In this document: positions 50,033 through 58,173 of the stretch, one piece after another | Position numbering within the stretch: position 1 is the stretch's first letter | How the letters are laid out: the number at the start of each line of letters is the position of its first letter | Source: JAXLQL01 sp046331625 | GTDB taxonomy: Bacteria; Acidobacteriota; Terriglobia; Bryobacterales; Bryobacteraceae | Length of the DNA stretch: 64,000 nt | Direction: 5' to 3' | NCBI GenBank assembly: GCA_046331625.1 | Contig: JAXLQL010000004.1 | Location: 248,001 to 312,000, forward strand | Notes under the pieces: model-generated | Databases searched by the model: none | Seen by the model: the letters and a program-made list of their open reading frames with translations, nothing else | What the model was told of the DNA's origin: nothing | Program-made: the position numbers and the translations under genes

Positions 50033-50786
50033 CGCTTTCGGAGAAAGCTTCTGGCACATGCCGTCGAGCAACTGATCAAGAGCACCCGCAAGGCCAGCCG
50101 GAGTAAGACCGCTATAGGAAACTGACTCTCCAGGCCTTCCCAAGTAGCGCCACAGCGTGCCGTCGTGACGCTCCCCGAGCACGTCGATCACTTCGGAGCC
50201 GTCGAGCAAGTAAGACACCTCCTGGTATCGCTCGGACCTCCACACATCGCGGTCGGGCGGCAGTCCAGTGTCGTCCGCAGCTCCGAGGCCCAGCGTGACG
50301 CGTAGCCTGGGCGGCGATCGATGCGATAGGAACGCACCTCTCGCTTTGCAGCAGATCTTTTCGGTCTTGACCTCCACTCCCCGCAAGAAGGGAAAGCGAA
50401 AGATCGCATCCGCGCTGTTCATCGAGATCGGTGACGCGTCCTTCACGCATGCAAGCGCCGCCTTGGCATGTGGTCCAGATCTGGCATTCCGCACTGCGCT
50501 TGCACCACACCCTCGCGGTGCCGCGTATCGATAAAAGGCACTGCAGGCCGACGCCTGAGCCGATCACAGGCGCGTAAATCTCGACCTCGAAGCCACCACC
50601 TTCTGTCGGTTCGTAGTTCCAGGCGTGTCCGAGTGGTCCGCGCGCTCCTGAAACAGGAGCGTCGTCAAAGGTATGAAGACAGCGTACCCGCAACTTACGT
50701 TTGATGGCCGCGGGCGGCTGTGCCTGCTGCGCCGCCGCCATCAGGCGGAAGAAAAGGTCAGGACATACCGCAATTGGATCGGCCAT
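50033..50786 (-). pseudogene. unknown gene with frameshift, truncated by the MITE-like element
   Basis: From ATG 50786 the frame reads MADPIAVCPDLFFRLMAAA through SIRGTARVWCKRSAECQIW; near 50440-50480 the plausible reading passes to the next frame (DAIFRFPFLRGVEVKTEKI, then RYQEVSYLLDGSEVIDVLG). That frame has no stop of its own before the left repeat and continues into the element to 49757, so the native C-terminus is lost. I do not recognise the family. It lies exactly between the two direct copies of the element. Confidence 0.5.
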
Positions 50787-50820
50787 CCGCTCCGATGTAC
50801 TGAATGATACCGCAGAGTAC

Positions 50821-51087
50821 AGCGGCCGTGGCTAAAGTCCATGGTCCGCGCGGCGCGATCTGTGCCGCAGGCCAGGCGCCAGGAGGAAGCAATGCAGTTT
50901 GTTTCGAGCGACGAGCAACAAAACATGCGGGCACAAACCCCGGCTGCTTGCCCAAAGGGTTACGGCGGCATGGGGCCATCTGCTTTGTTGTGGCTCCTGA
51001 GAGATGGCATCGCCTGCCTCGCCACGCCTCGCATCTGGCCCCATGGCGCTCGCAACGCGGCCCACGCGACGTTAGCCACGGGCTGCT
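50821..51087. mobile_element. MITE-like element, copy 2
   Basis: A 267-bp copy of the element at 49759, same orientation. The left end AGCGGCCGTGGCTAAAGTC differs slightly from copy 1, and the right end GACGTTAGCCACGGGCTGCT has one change, so this copy is somewhat more decayed. By eye it is about 85% identical to copy 1. Confidence 0.7.
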
Positions 51088-51191
51088 AGGATCTGGGCGA
51101 TGCTTCGTCGCGACGGACGAAGAACTTATCGGAAGCGCAGGCCGCCGAGTCTGACACTTGTAAGACGCGGTCGATTTCAATCGATTTCGGA

Positions 51192-51221
51192 TTGACCGAA
51201 CGCGCCTTCTGGAGTTAGACT
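51192..51221 (+). promoter_or_regulatory. sigma-70 type promoter candidate
   Basis: TTGACC (51192-51197), 18 bases, TAGACT (51216-51221), 44 bases before ATG 51266, which has GAGGAGG upstream. Plausible promoter for the secreted protein gene and the PEP-CTERM gene downstream. Confidence 0.4.
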
Positions 51222-51265
51222 GATTGCAGCCGAGTGGTAAGGTTTCTCTCCGAGGAGGATCTCCG

Positions 51266-52096
51266 ATGTTCCGTACTGCCCGTGCGATCGCCTTCGCCAA
51301 CCTCGTTATTACGCCTGTCATGGCGGACATGGTAACCGTCAACTTCGACAACTACTCAACTGGGGTGATCCATAACCAGAATGGGTGGAAGAGCTCTGGC
51401 GCAGCTGGCGGCGGGTGCAAAGTCTACGATGTTGCGGTGGTGCAGAATACGTATGGGTTCACGGCCTTTGGAACCAAGAGCTTGCGCATTTCGAACGCCG
51501 TGGTGAGCGGATGTTTCTCTGACCAGACCTATTCCAAACCGATCCTGGAAGAGGCCGGCGAGGCCCGGGCTGTCAACGGGGGCCAATCGGGCGGGACACG
51601 GCGGCGGCAGTTCAACGCCCAGTGGAGTGTCGCCTCCACCAAAGCGACGCACCAGCCGGGATTGGCCGTGGACATCACGGCGGACCGCGGAGATGGGGCT
51701 CGGGGGAACTTGCTGCGTATCTCCGACGAAGCCTGCGGCATCCGCGTGGACTTGTTCGAATACAGGAACCGTGGATTTGTCTTCAACAATGCCGCCTCGT
51801 GCCTCAGCCGCTCGAGTCCGCATATTATCCGTTTGAAATACGATTTTCTGGAAGGTCCTGGCAATGACGTGGTTCAGGTTTATGTGAACAACACGCTCCG
51901 ATACACAGGGACCACGTGGGAAGACGCCAGCGCGAACCCACCACCAACTGTGGATTCGCTCCTGTTCCGGCCCCCTTCGGACAATTCGATGCCTCAGTTG
52001 CCGGGTGCGCCCGCCACCCTTGGATTCGGATTCCTGTTCGACAACATTACGATCAGCAACGGCGGGAGCGTAGTGGATCTCCCCATTGGTTTTTGA
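51266..52096 (+). CDS. secreted protein of unknown function
   Basis: 276 residues with a signal peptide (TARAIAFANLVITPVMA). Beta-rich throughout, with DNYSTGVIHNQNGWKSSG, an ARGNLLRISDEACGIRVDL stretch and DVVQVYVNNTLRYTGTTWED, which resembles a lectin/LamG-like jelly-roll fold; family not identified with certainty. GAGGAGG ten bases before ATG 51266. It is 13 bp before a PEP-CTERM protein gene, probably one transcript. Confidence 0.7.
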   Translation: MFRTARAIAFANLVITPVMADMVTVNFDNYSTGVIHNQNGWKSSGAAGGGCKVYDVAVVQNTYGFTAFGTKSLRISNAVVSGCFSDQTYSKPILEEAGEARAVNGGQSGGTRRRQFNAQWSVASTKATHQPGLAVDITADRGDGARGNLLRISDEACGIRVDLFEYRNRGFVFNNAASCLSRSSPHIIRLKYDFLEGPGNDVVQVYVNNTLRYTGTTWEDASANPPPTVDSLLFRPPSDNSMPQLPGAPATLGFGFLFDNITISNGGSVVDLPIGF

Positions 52097-52109
52097 TCAG
52101 GAGGGAACG

Positions 52110-52751
52110 ATGCGCAAACGAATCATGACAGTGGCGCTGTTTGCAGCCACGGTTCCGGCAGCTTTGCCGTTTCCGGTTCAGATCAGCGGTCCGAACACGA
52201 GTGGGGCGTCATTTTCGAACGGCTTGAATGTCCCCACCGACCCAAGCTTCTTCGTTCCGTTCATTGTTTCCTCGACCACACCGGGCGATCTGTCATTGTC
52301 CAGCGCGACGGGAACCGCGCAAGGCATTTTCACTGCCGGACCGATCTCGGGAATCGGGACGCGTACCGCGCCAATCGCCTTCTCATTCGGTTTGTTGCTC
52401 GACTTGGACACGTTTGCTGGCACCGCGGCAACCGGGACGATCCAGAGTTCGCCCGGCCTGGGAATCACCAATTTCGAGATCACGGCTCTGCTCACCGGAT
52501 TGTCGTATTCCGGTTCGAGCGTCAACCTCCAGGAACTGGCCAGCCAGGGGGCGGCTGTTCTCCGGGTCTCGTGGGCCGGGCCATCGGACAAGAGCCTGGA
52601 TTCGATACTGGGCCCACTGGCTTCCGACTACGACGTCACTGATGGCTTCACGGTGACCATCGAGTCGCTGCCGGAGCCGCGCTTCTACGGTCTGCTTGGC
52701 GCCGGGCTGGGAGCGATGCTGTTCGCGGCAAAGCGCAGGAGGCGTGCCTGA
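52110..52751 (+). CDS. PEP-CTERM sorting domain protein
   Basis: A 213-residue exported protein: signal peptide, Ser/Thr/Gly-rich beta body, and a C-terminal sorting signal LPEPRFYGLLGAGLGAMLFAAKRRRRA (PEP motif, membrane helix, arginine cluster) that exosortase would cut. ATG 52110 is preceded by GGAGGGA. Its function beyond surface display is unknown. Confidence 0.8.
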   Translation: MRKRIMTVALFAATVPAALPFPVQISGPNTSGASFSNGLNVPTDPSFFVPFIVSSTTPGDLSLSSATGTAQGIFTAGPISGIGTRTAPIAFSFGLLLDLDTFAGTAATGTIQSSPGLGITNFEITALLTGLSYSGSSVNLQELASQGAAVLRVSWAGPSDKSLDSILGPLASDYDVTDGFTVTIESLPEPRFYGLLGAGLGAMLFAAKRRRRA

Positions 52752-52783
52752 TCGCTCCGGTTGGAACACCAGTCTAGGCGGAC

Positions 52784-53872
52784 CTAGGCGAGCTTGCGGA
52801 TTCCGCGGCCGATCGCCACTACCAAGCCTATGCCAGCCAGAACGAAGCTGGAAGGCTCCGGGACCTCCGACGGTGGAGGAGGCGGCGGAGGCGGAGGAGG
52901 AGGCGGCGGCGGTGGAGGATTCGGCGTGTCGCCATTGAACGGAAAGTTGTGGAATTCCCACCCGCCCTGCTGCGTGACATCGCCGCCGAAAACCGCAGCG
53001 CCGTTCACCGCTCCGCCCAGCAAGGTGACTGATGTGGTAAGCGGCGCCAAGATCCCGCCGTTCCAGCCTGTCTGGCTCGAGCTGAATCCGGTCGCATTGT
53101 AGAAGTTGAACATCACCTTCCGCGTCTGCGAACAGATCGCGCCGCTTTTGTCCAAGGCGCAAGGATTGATGTCTGAGGATCCATTCAGATACACGGCGCC
53201 CACGGGGACCGAAACTCCCGCGTCCGGTATGTTCACGATCACCGTTGCGCCGAACGGCACATTGATGTAGACCGCCAGGAAAGAGGCGGTGTTGAAGTAT
53301 CCCGGATCGAGGTTGAAGACGTTGAGCACCGGGTCTGTACCCGTCATCGTGACGCCGCCCACGTAGGAAATCGTGGCGCCGGCCGTGTTCGAGAGTTGGC
53401 TCCACGAAATCGAAGCGTCACGCCAGTACTGCGCCAGCGCGGCGATCGTCGTCCCTCCGCTAGTCACCGCGTTGGAGTTCGCGTCGATCTCGATCGGATT
53501 CTGCTGCCGCGTGGTCTCGCCGGGGCCAAAATGCGTGGGACCCCCGGTGAGCGTCCCGCCATACACCGCGTTGCCGTTCATTCCCCAAGGCGAGGTGGTC
53601 GAGAGATTTCCCCCGACAATGAGCGTGTCCACGATCCCCGGCGACAGCGGAAATCCCACCACCGGAACGCCGATGCCACCATAGGAACCGCTGGTGTTGA
53701 AGTTCCCCCCAACCAGGAGATTCCCTTCGGTGTCACCCGCGGTGGAAGTCAGGTTGCCGAAGACGAAGGCGTTGAGGATCGGCGCTGCCGTTGCCCCGCC
53801 TCCCGATGCCATCATCAAGATCGCCGCACAAGAAGCCTTCACTGCCATTGGCCGGAGTTGCCGTGTTTTCAT
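52784..53872 (-). CDS. choice-of-anchor A family protein with polyproline stretch and PEP-CTERM
   Basis: 362 residues. After the signal peptide comes a choice-of-anchor A domain (LNAFVFGNLTSTAGDTEGNLLVGGNF, then a GVTMTGTDPVLNVFNLD region to about 300). A run of about 16 prolines follows, then VPEPSSFVLAGIGLVVAIGRG as a PEP-CTERM signal. It probably sits on the outer surface. It converges with the previous PEP-CTERM gene, with 32 bp between. Confidence 0.85.
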   Translation of the reverse strand: MKTRQLRPMAVKASCAAILMMASGGGATAAPILNAFVFGNLTSTAGDTEGNLLVGGNFNTSGSYGGIGVPVVGFPLSPGIVDTLIVGGNLSTTSPWGMNGNAVYGGTLTGGPTHFGPGETTRQQNPIEIDANSNAVTSGGTTIAALAQYWRDASISWSQLSNTAGATISYVGGVTMTGTDPVLNVFNLDPGYFNTASFLAVYINVPFGATVIVNIPDAGVSVPVGAVYLNGSSDINPCALDKSGAICSQTRKVMFNFYNATGFSSSQTGWNGGILAPLTTSVTLLGGAVNGAAVFGGDVTQQGGWEFHNFPFNGDTPNPPPPPPPPPPPPPPPPSEVPEPSSFVLAGIGLVVAIGRGIRKLA

Positions 53873-54067
53873 CTGGATAAATCCCTCGATGAGTGTTGAT
53901 CGGTTCCGGCATACAGTACCAGTAATAGTGCGTTCTACTGATTTCCAACTCAGTAAGGTCCCCAGGCGATCCCCCCCGGATATCGCCCTAGGTTTCAGAG
54001 TGCCGCAGGAGCGGGTCCCGCTAGGAGCCGAGTGCGGGCGTAGCGCGCCCTGTTTTGAGGGGGCGAC
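53873..54067. other. 195-bp gap upstream of the choice-of-anchor gene
   Basis: No gene. GGGCG-TAGCG-CGCCC followed by TGTTTTG near 54030-54052 is a weak hairpin only; no plus-strand gene would use it. Confidence 0.3.
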
Positions 54068-54385
54068 TCAGCGGCGGCCAGGCGCGCGCTTCGACTTCGC
54101 GGCGGACTTCTTGGCGGCAGCCTTTCGTGGAGGAGCTTCTTCGGCGGGCTCGGCGCTGCGAGCAGCAGTCCGCGTGGCGGGAGCTCCGCGAGTAGCGCCG
54201 ATCTCGGCCGGCGTCAATAGAATCGCCTGGCGCAGCGAGTCCGCGCGGGCCTCGAGCATTGACAGCCGCGCCGACAAGGCCGCGCGAGTGGCGATGTCTG
54301 GAGCATCGTCGAGTCTCCTTTGCGTGTCGGCGATTTGCGCTTCCACGGTGCGCAGTTGGGCTTCGAGTTCGGTCCGGGTCGGCAT
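54068..54385 (-). CDS. small coiled-coil protein with a histone-like basic tail
   Basis: A 105-residue soluble protein. Residues 1-60 are a predicted heptad helix (ELEAQLRTVEAQIADTQRRL), the rest is Lys/Ala/Arg-rich (RKAAAKKSAAKSKRAPGRR), like histone H1-type tails that bind nucleic acid. No enzyme domain. It lies 21 bp downstream of the lipoprotein gene. Function unknown. Confidence 0.55.
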   Translation of the reverse strand: MPTRTELEAQLRTVEAQIADTQRRLDDAPDIATRAALSARLSMLEARADSLRQAILLTPAEIGATRGAPATRTAARSAEPAEEAPPRKAAAKKSAAKSKRAPGRR

Positions 54386-54406
54386 CGTTGTCTCCTCGTT
54401 TCGATC

Positions 54407-55063
54407 CTAATGCGCACAACCGCGCTTGGCCGACAGATCCCGCAGCATCGCGACCCTCGACTTCTCGGCGGCCGTTGCCGTGGGCTTGTTCAGTTGCTGG
54501 ATTTGGCTGGCCAGATCAGCGCACACGAGCTTGTCGAACTCGCCCTTCGTGGCATCCACGAAGTCGCCGATCTCCTCGGCGTCGCGCTGCAAGGGGCGGT
54601 CCACAGTCATGGCGTCGAGCAGCTTGGCGAAGGCTTCGATCTTGTCCTTCTCGATCCGCAGTTGCTCGATTCTTTCGAGGTAGGCGCGAGAGCGGTCAAG
54701 CGCGCCGTCGTGCGAGGCGAGATTCGCCGCATGTTCCTTGGCAGCGAAAGCGGCAAGATCCTCACGGAAGTGGCTCGGCTTCTTGGCATTCTCCACGTAG
54801 GCGAGCGCGAGCTTGTCGGCGAAGTCATCGCGAAGCGCGGCGCGGTCATGGCCCAGACGCTTGGCGTCGGAGTCGGCACGCAGGGTGGAATAGGCGAGGT
54901 ACGTTTTCTGCGCTTCATCCACTTGGCCTTCGAGCTGCTTGCGGTAGCCGTCAAGCATGTCGCGCGTCTTGCGGGCGAAATTGATGGCATCTTTGTCGGT
55001 GCAGCCCGTGAGGGAGAGCACAGCGGCCAGCAGGGCGAGAGCGAAGCTTCGGCTGGGCTGCAT
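54407..55063 (-). CDS. lipoprotein with coiled-coil body
   Basis: 218 residues. ATG 55063 gives a signal with lipobox LSLTGC, Cys21 being the lipid anchor. The rest is charged and helical. The start overlaps the previous gene's stop (TGATG), so translation is coupled to it. No known family. Probably an envelope protein that acts with the upstream product. Confidence 0.7.
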   Translation of the reverse strand: MQPSRSFALALLAAVLSLTGCTDKDAINFARKTRDMLDGYRKQLEGQVDEAQKTYLAYSTLRADSDAKRLGHDRAALRDDFADKLALAYVENAKKPSHFREDLAAFAAKEHAANLASHDGALDRSRAYLERIEQLRIEKDKIEAFAKLLDAMTVDRPLQRDAEEIGDFVDATKGEFDKLVCADLASQIQQLNKPTATAAEKSRVAMLRDLSAKRGCAH

Positions 55064-56262
55064 CACTTGGTCACCACCAGGTAGGGAATGGCGAAGGCAT
55101 TGCCGAGTTGAAAGATCGCTTGCGCCAACTGCGACGGCTTTACGCCCGCCGAATAGTAGGCGGCCAGGCGCTGCGATGCCGCTACCAGCGTCGCTTCGTA
55201 GGAGCCGTTGTAGATGCCCGCGCGGCGGATTTGCCAGCGGCGGGTTTCGATGGCTTCGCGCGTGGACCAGATGCGTTCGGACGAGTCCTGCCAAGCGGCG
55301 ATGGCGGCGCCCAGCACCAGGGCCTGTAGCGCCTCCTCCACCTTCTCCTTGGCTTCGGGCGTTCCTGGCGAGGCTCGCTCGCGGAGCGTGTCCTCGATCC
55401 GAACGGGAGAATTCACTTCGAGGATTTGACAGTCCGCCTGAATCGGATCGGTGGATTCGGCGACCGGGAGCCCGAGGCCTTTCACGAGCCGCGTATGTTC
55501 ACGGATGAGCTTCAGCACTTCCGCCTTGTCGAGGCTTCTGCGGGCGCGCAGCACCGAGACAGCCTTGATGTAGTCGACCTCGGCGGCGAGCAGTTGCATC
55601 TCGATCGCTTCGGGCGAAGGCGCAAGCGACTTGGGATCGACACGGACCGCCGCTGCCGTGGTCGCGATCCTGCGCACCACGCCAGCCAGCGCGTTGATCT
55701 GCTCCACGCCCTTTCGCAACTCGTCGAGCGCCTGCCCCACGGCCTTGATCTCCCCCGCCGCCGCGCCCGCGGGAAGTGATTCCACTGCGCCTTTGGCGAA
55801 GTCGAAGATATCCTCGGCCTGATTCACGCGGTCGAGCAGAGTCTGCGTGATCAGCGGCGGCTCTTGCGGAGCTTTCTCCGATGCCACCGCTTCGCGCAGT
55901 CTCTGGATTTCGCCGGCGATCTCGCCCTGCCGCCTGATGAGTTCGGCGCGCGAATCGGCGGTTGAATCGAGCTGGACGAGGCACTTCACGGTGTTCACCA
56001 CGATTTGCGCGCTGGCCCAGGTGCGAAACGCGTTGAGGTTCCGCTTGAGCGAGGTTTCGGTCCAAGCCACTTCGTTCTGCAGCAGGTCCTTTTCGATCTG
56101 CGCCAGATTCCTCATTTGGGTAGTGGCCACGGTAGTGCTGGTGAGCCGTTTGGCCGCGTCGAGAGTGTCCTGCGCGGCCTTGTCGCGGGCGGCGTCATAA
56201 AGGAAGCGCTGCCCGGGCAGCAGGGCGCTCGAGCAGGTAAGCAGAAAGAGTAGCCGTGACAT
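55063..56262 (-). CDS. secreted helical protein of unknown function
   Basis: 399 residues from ATG 56262, signal peptide MSRLLFLLTCSSALLPGQ. A long helical, Ala/Glu-rich body follows (EKDLLQNEVAWTETSLKRNL, RLREAVASEKAPQEPPLITQ). It ends GNAFAIPYLVVTK. No family recognised. Coupled to the downstream lipoprotein gene. A longer frame to 56481 exists but lacks a signal. Confidence 0.7.
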   Translation of the reverse strand: MSRLLFLLTCSSALLPGQRFLYDAARDKAAQDTLDAAKRLTSTTVATTQMRNLAQIEKDLLQNEVAWTETSLKRNLNAFRTWASAQIVVNTVKCLVQLDSTADSRAELIRRQGEIAGEIQRLREAVASEKAPQEPPLITQTLLDRVNQAEDIFDFAKGAVESLPAGAAAGEIKAVGQALDELRKGVEQINALAGVVRRIATTAAAVRVDPKSLAPSPEAIEMQLLAAEVDYIKAVSVLRARRSLDKAEVLKLIREHTRLVKGLGLPVAESTDPIQADCQILEVNSPVRIEDTLRERASPGTPEAKEKVEEALQALVLGAAIAAWQDSSERIWSTREAIETRRWQIRRAGIYNGSYEATLVAASQRLAAYYSAGVKPSQLAQAIFQLGNAFAIPYLVVTK

Positions 56263-56320
56263 GGGTGTCCGCTGTGGTAGTGATCTGGGCGAACAAAGCG
56301 TTTCACGGAATTCTGCTACG

Positions 56321-57205
56321 ATGCTTCTCGTGCCGCAGCCCCGGGCCGCCACTCGCCGCGTCTTCCTCGCCTCGGGCGCGGCCGCGCTCGCTTCACTGGC
56401 GACGGGCCAGCGCCGATTTCGCATTTGGGATGTCCACTCGCATCTGCACTCGGTCACGGGCGACACACCCGAGGTCCGCATGGAACTGCTGGTGCGCCAT
56501 GCCGACCGGCTCGGAATCGAGCGGCTGATCCTGTCGCAGGGCTACTCGGCCGCGCTCCACCCAACCCGGGAACAGCTCCGGGAAGAGAACGACCGCGTAA
56601 TGCGAGCGGTGCGCCGTTTTCCCGATCGCGCATTCGCGTCTGTGTACCTCAGCCCTGCATTTCCCGAGTTTTCGCTCGCCGAGTTCGACCGGTGTGTGCG
56701 CGATGGTCCGATGATCGGCGTGGGCGAACTCGAAGCCGACGTGCGCTGCAACGCTCCCGAGCTTGACCCGATTGTCGAGCGAGCCATCTCGATGAACGCG
56801 CCGATTCTGCAGCACACCTGGATCAAACGCAACGGCAACGACCTCGGCGAGTCTTCGCCGGCGGATCTAGTGGAGCTAGCGTCGCGGCATCCGCGGGCCG
56901 CGTTCATTTGCGCGCACTCAGGCGGAAATTGGGAGCACGGCATTCGCGTACTGAGGCCGGCCCAAAACGTCCTCGCGGAAGTGGCGGGGTCGGACCCGAC
57001 GTCGGGAATCGTGGAGATGGCGGTGCGCGAGCTCGGCGCTGAACGCGTGGTGTACGGCAGCGACGTTGGCGGCCGTTCGTTCGCCTCGCAGTTGGCGAAG
57101 GTGCTGGATGCGGAGATTCCGGATTCGGCCAAGGAACTCGTCCTCGGCGGGAACCTACGGCGCTTGTACGCGCGTGCGCTGGCCGCCAAGGGCTACCCGG
57201 CGTGA
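56321..57205 (+). CDS. Tat-exported amidohydrolase family protein
   Basis: 294 residues. After a Tat-like signal (TRRVFLASGAAALASLATGQ) comes the amidohydrolase-2 (PF04909-type) pattern: FRIWDVHSHLHSVTGD with a metal-binding HxH, PILQHTWIKRNG, FICAHSGGNWEHGI and a late VYGSDVGG aspartate. Substrate unknown. Start at ATG 56321 keeps the signal. It is divergent from the secreted helical protein gene and 35 bp before the next one. Confidence 0.82.
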   Translation: MLLVPQPRAATRRVFLASGAAALASLATGQRRFRIWDVHSHLHSVTGDTPEVRMELLVRHADRLGIERLILSQGYSAALHPTREQLREENDRVMRAVRRFPDRAFASVYLSPAFPEFSLAEFDRCVRDGPMIGVGELEADVRCNAPELDPIVERAISMNAPILQHTWIKRNGNDLGESSPADLVELASRHPRAAFICAHSGGNWEHGIRVLRPAQNVLAEVAGSDPTSGIVEMAVRELGAERVVYGSDVGGRSFASQLAKVLDAEIPDSAKELVLGGNLRRLYARALAAKGYPA

Positions 57206-57239
57206 TGCGTCGCGGCGGGTTCCCCGCTAAGCTGGTTCG

Positions 57240-58172
57240 GTGATTTCGCGCCGGGCTGTACTTTCCCTCGCTGCCTCCGCCGCTTTCGCCAAACGCGCTC
57301 CGTGGACGCTCGGGGCGAACACCGCGATTGACGGCTACGATCTGTTCCGCGCCATTGAGACGATTCGCGAACTCGGTTTCCGGGCCATCGAGATTCATCC
57401 GATGGGTGTGCCCGCCGCCACGCCGGGCCGCTTTCCGGGCTTTCTCTTCGATCGGCTCTCGGCCGCGGACAAGTCCCGCATCAGGCGCGCGCTGGCTCCG
57501 TTCCGGCACGTGACCACGCACCTGCCCTACACGGGCTGGAACTGGATGTCTGGCGATGCGGCCGAACGCGAAGCCTCCATCCGCGCCGTGGAAACGGCCA
57601 TGGACGCCACCGCGTACTTTGGCGCGCGGTTGGCCGTGCTCCATCCGCAGCCGTTGCCCGCGGGCCGCGAGAATGAGCTTCGCGCGGCGTATCTGGAGCG
57701 CTTCCGCACCTGGGGTGACCGGGCTCGCAAGCTCGGCTTCCGGCTGGCGCTCGAAACCGGGTATCCGCGTTCGATTGCGGCGTACACGGCGCTCATCCGC
57801 GACATCGGGCATCCGGCCATTGGCTCGACAATCGACGTGGGCCATCAGAGCCGATACGCCGAGCTGACGGCGCGCGTGAAGCCGGAGGAGCGGTCCACGC
57901 CAGCGGGCATTCGCGCCTATAACGACACGACCATCGCCATCGCCGAACAACTCGGCGCGAAATTGTTTCATCTCCACGTCCACGATATCGACCCGGCCAC
58001 GTGGCAGGAGCACAAGCCGCTGGTGCATGGCTTCGTCGACTATCCGCGGCTGTTCGCGACGCTCCGCAAGATCGGCTACAAGGGAATTCTCATGCTCGAG
58101 ATCGGCGGGCCGGCCTCGGAGCTGCCCGGCTGGCTCCGCCAGGCGAAACAGAAGCTCGAGGAAATGTCGTAA
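57240..58172 (+). CDS. sugar phosphate isomerase/epimerase-type TIM-barrel protein
   Basis: 310 residues. Tat-like N-terminus (ISRRAVLSLAASAAFA), then an AP-endonuclease-2/xylose-isomerase-like barrel: ETIRELGFRAIEIHPMG, TTHLPYTGWNW, RLALETGYPR, GSTIDVGHQS and FHLHVHDID carry the acidic/histidine metal ligands of the family. The reaction is not predictable. GTG 57240. Likely co-transcribed with the amidohydrolase; both would act in the periplasm. Confidence 0.82.
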   Translation: MISRRAVLSLAASAAFAKRAPWTLGANTAIDGYDLFRAIETIRELGFRAIEIHPMGVPAATPGRFPGFLFDRLSAADKSRIRRALAPFRHVTTHLPYTGWNWMSGDAAEREASIRAVETAMDATAYFGARLAVLHPQPLPAGRENELRAAYLERFRTWGDRARKLGFRLALETGYPRSIAAYTALIRDIGHPAIGSTIDVGHQSRYAELTARVKPEERSTPAGIRAYNDTTIAIAEQLGAKLFHLHVHDIDPATWQEHKPLVHGFVDYPRLFATLRKIGYKGILMLEIGGPASELPGWLRQAKQKLEEMS

Positions 58173-58173
58173 T

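Noticed and set aside
53873..53960. Sigma-54 promoter for the PEP-CTERM gene
   Set aside because: A TGGTACTGTATGCC segment has wrong GG-GC spacing.
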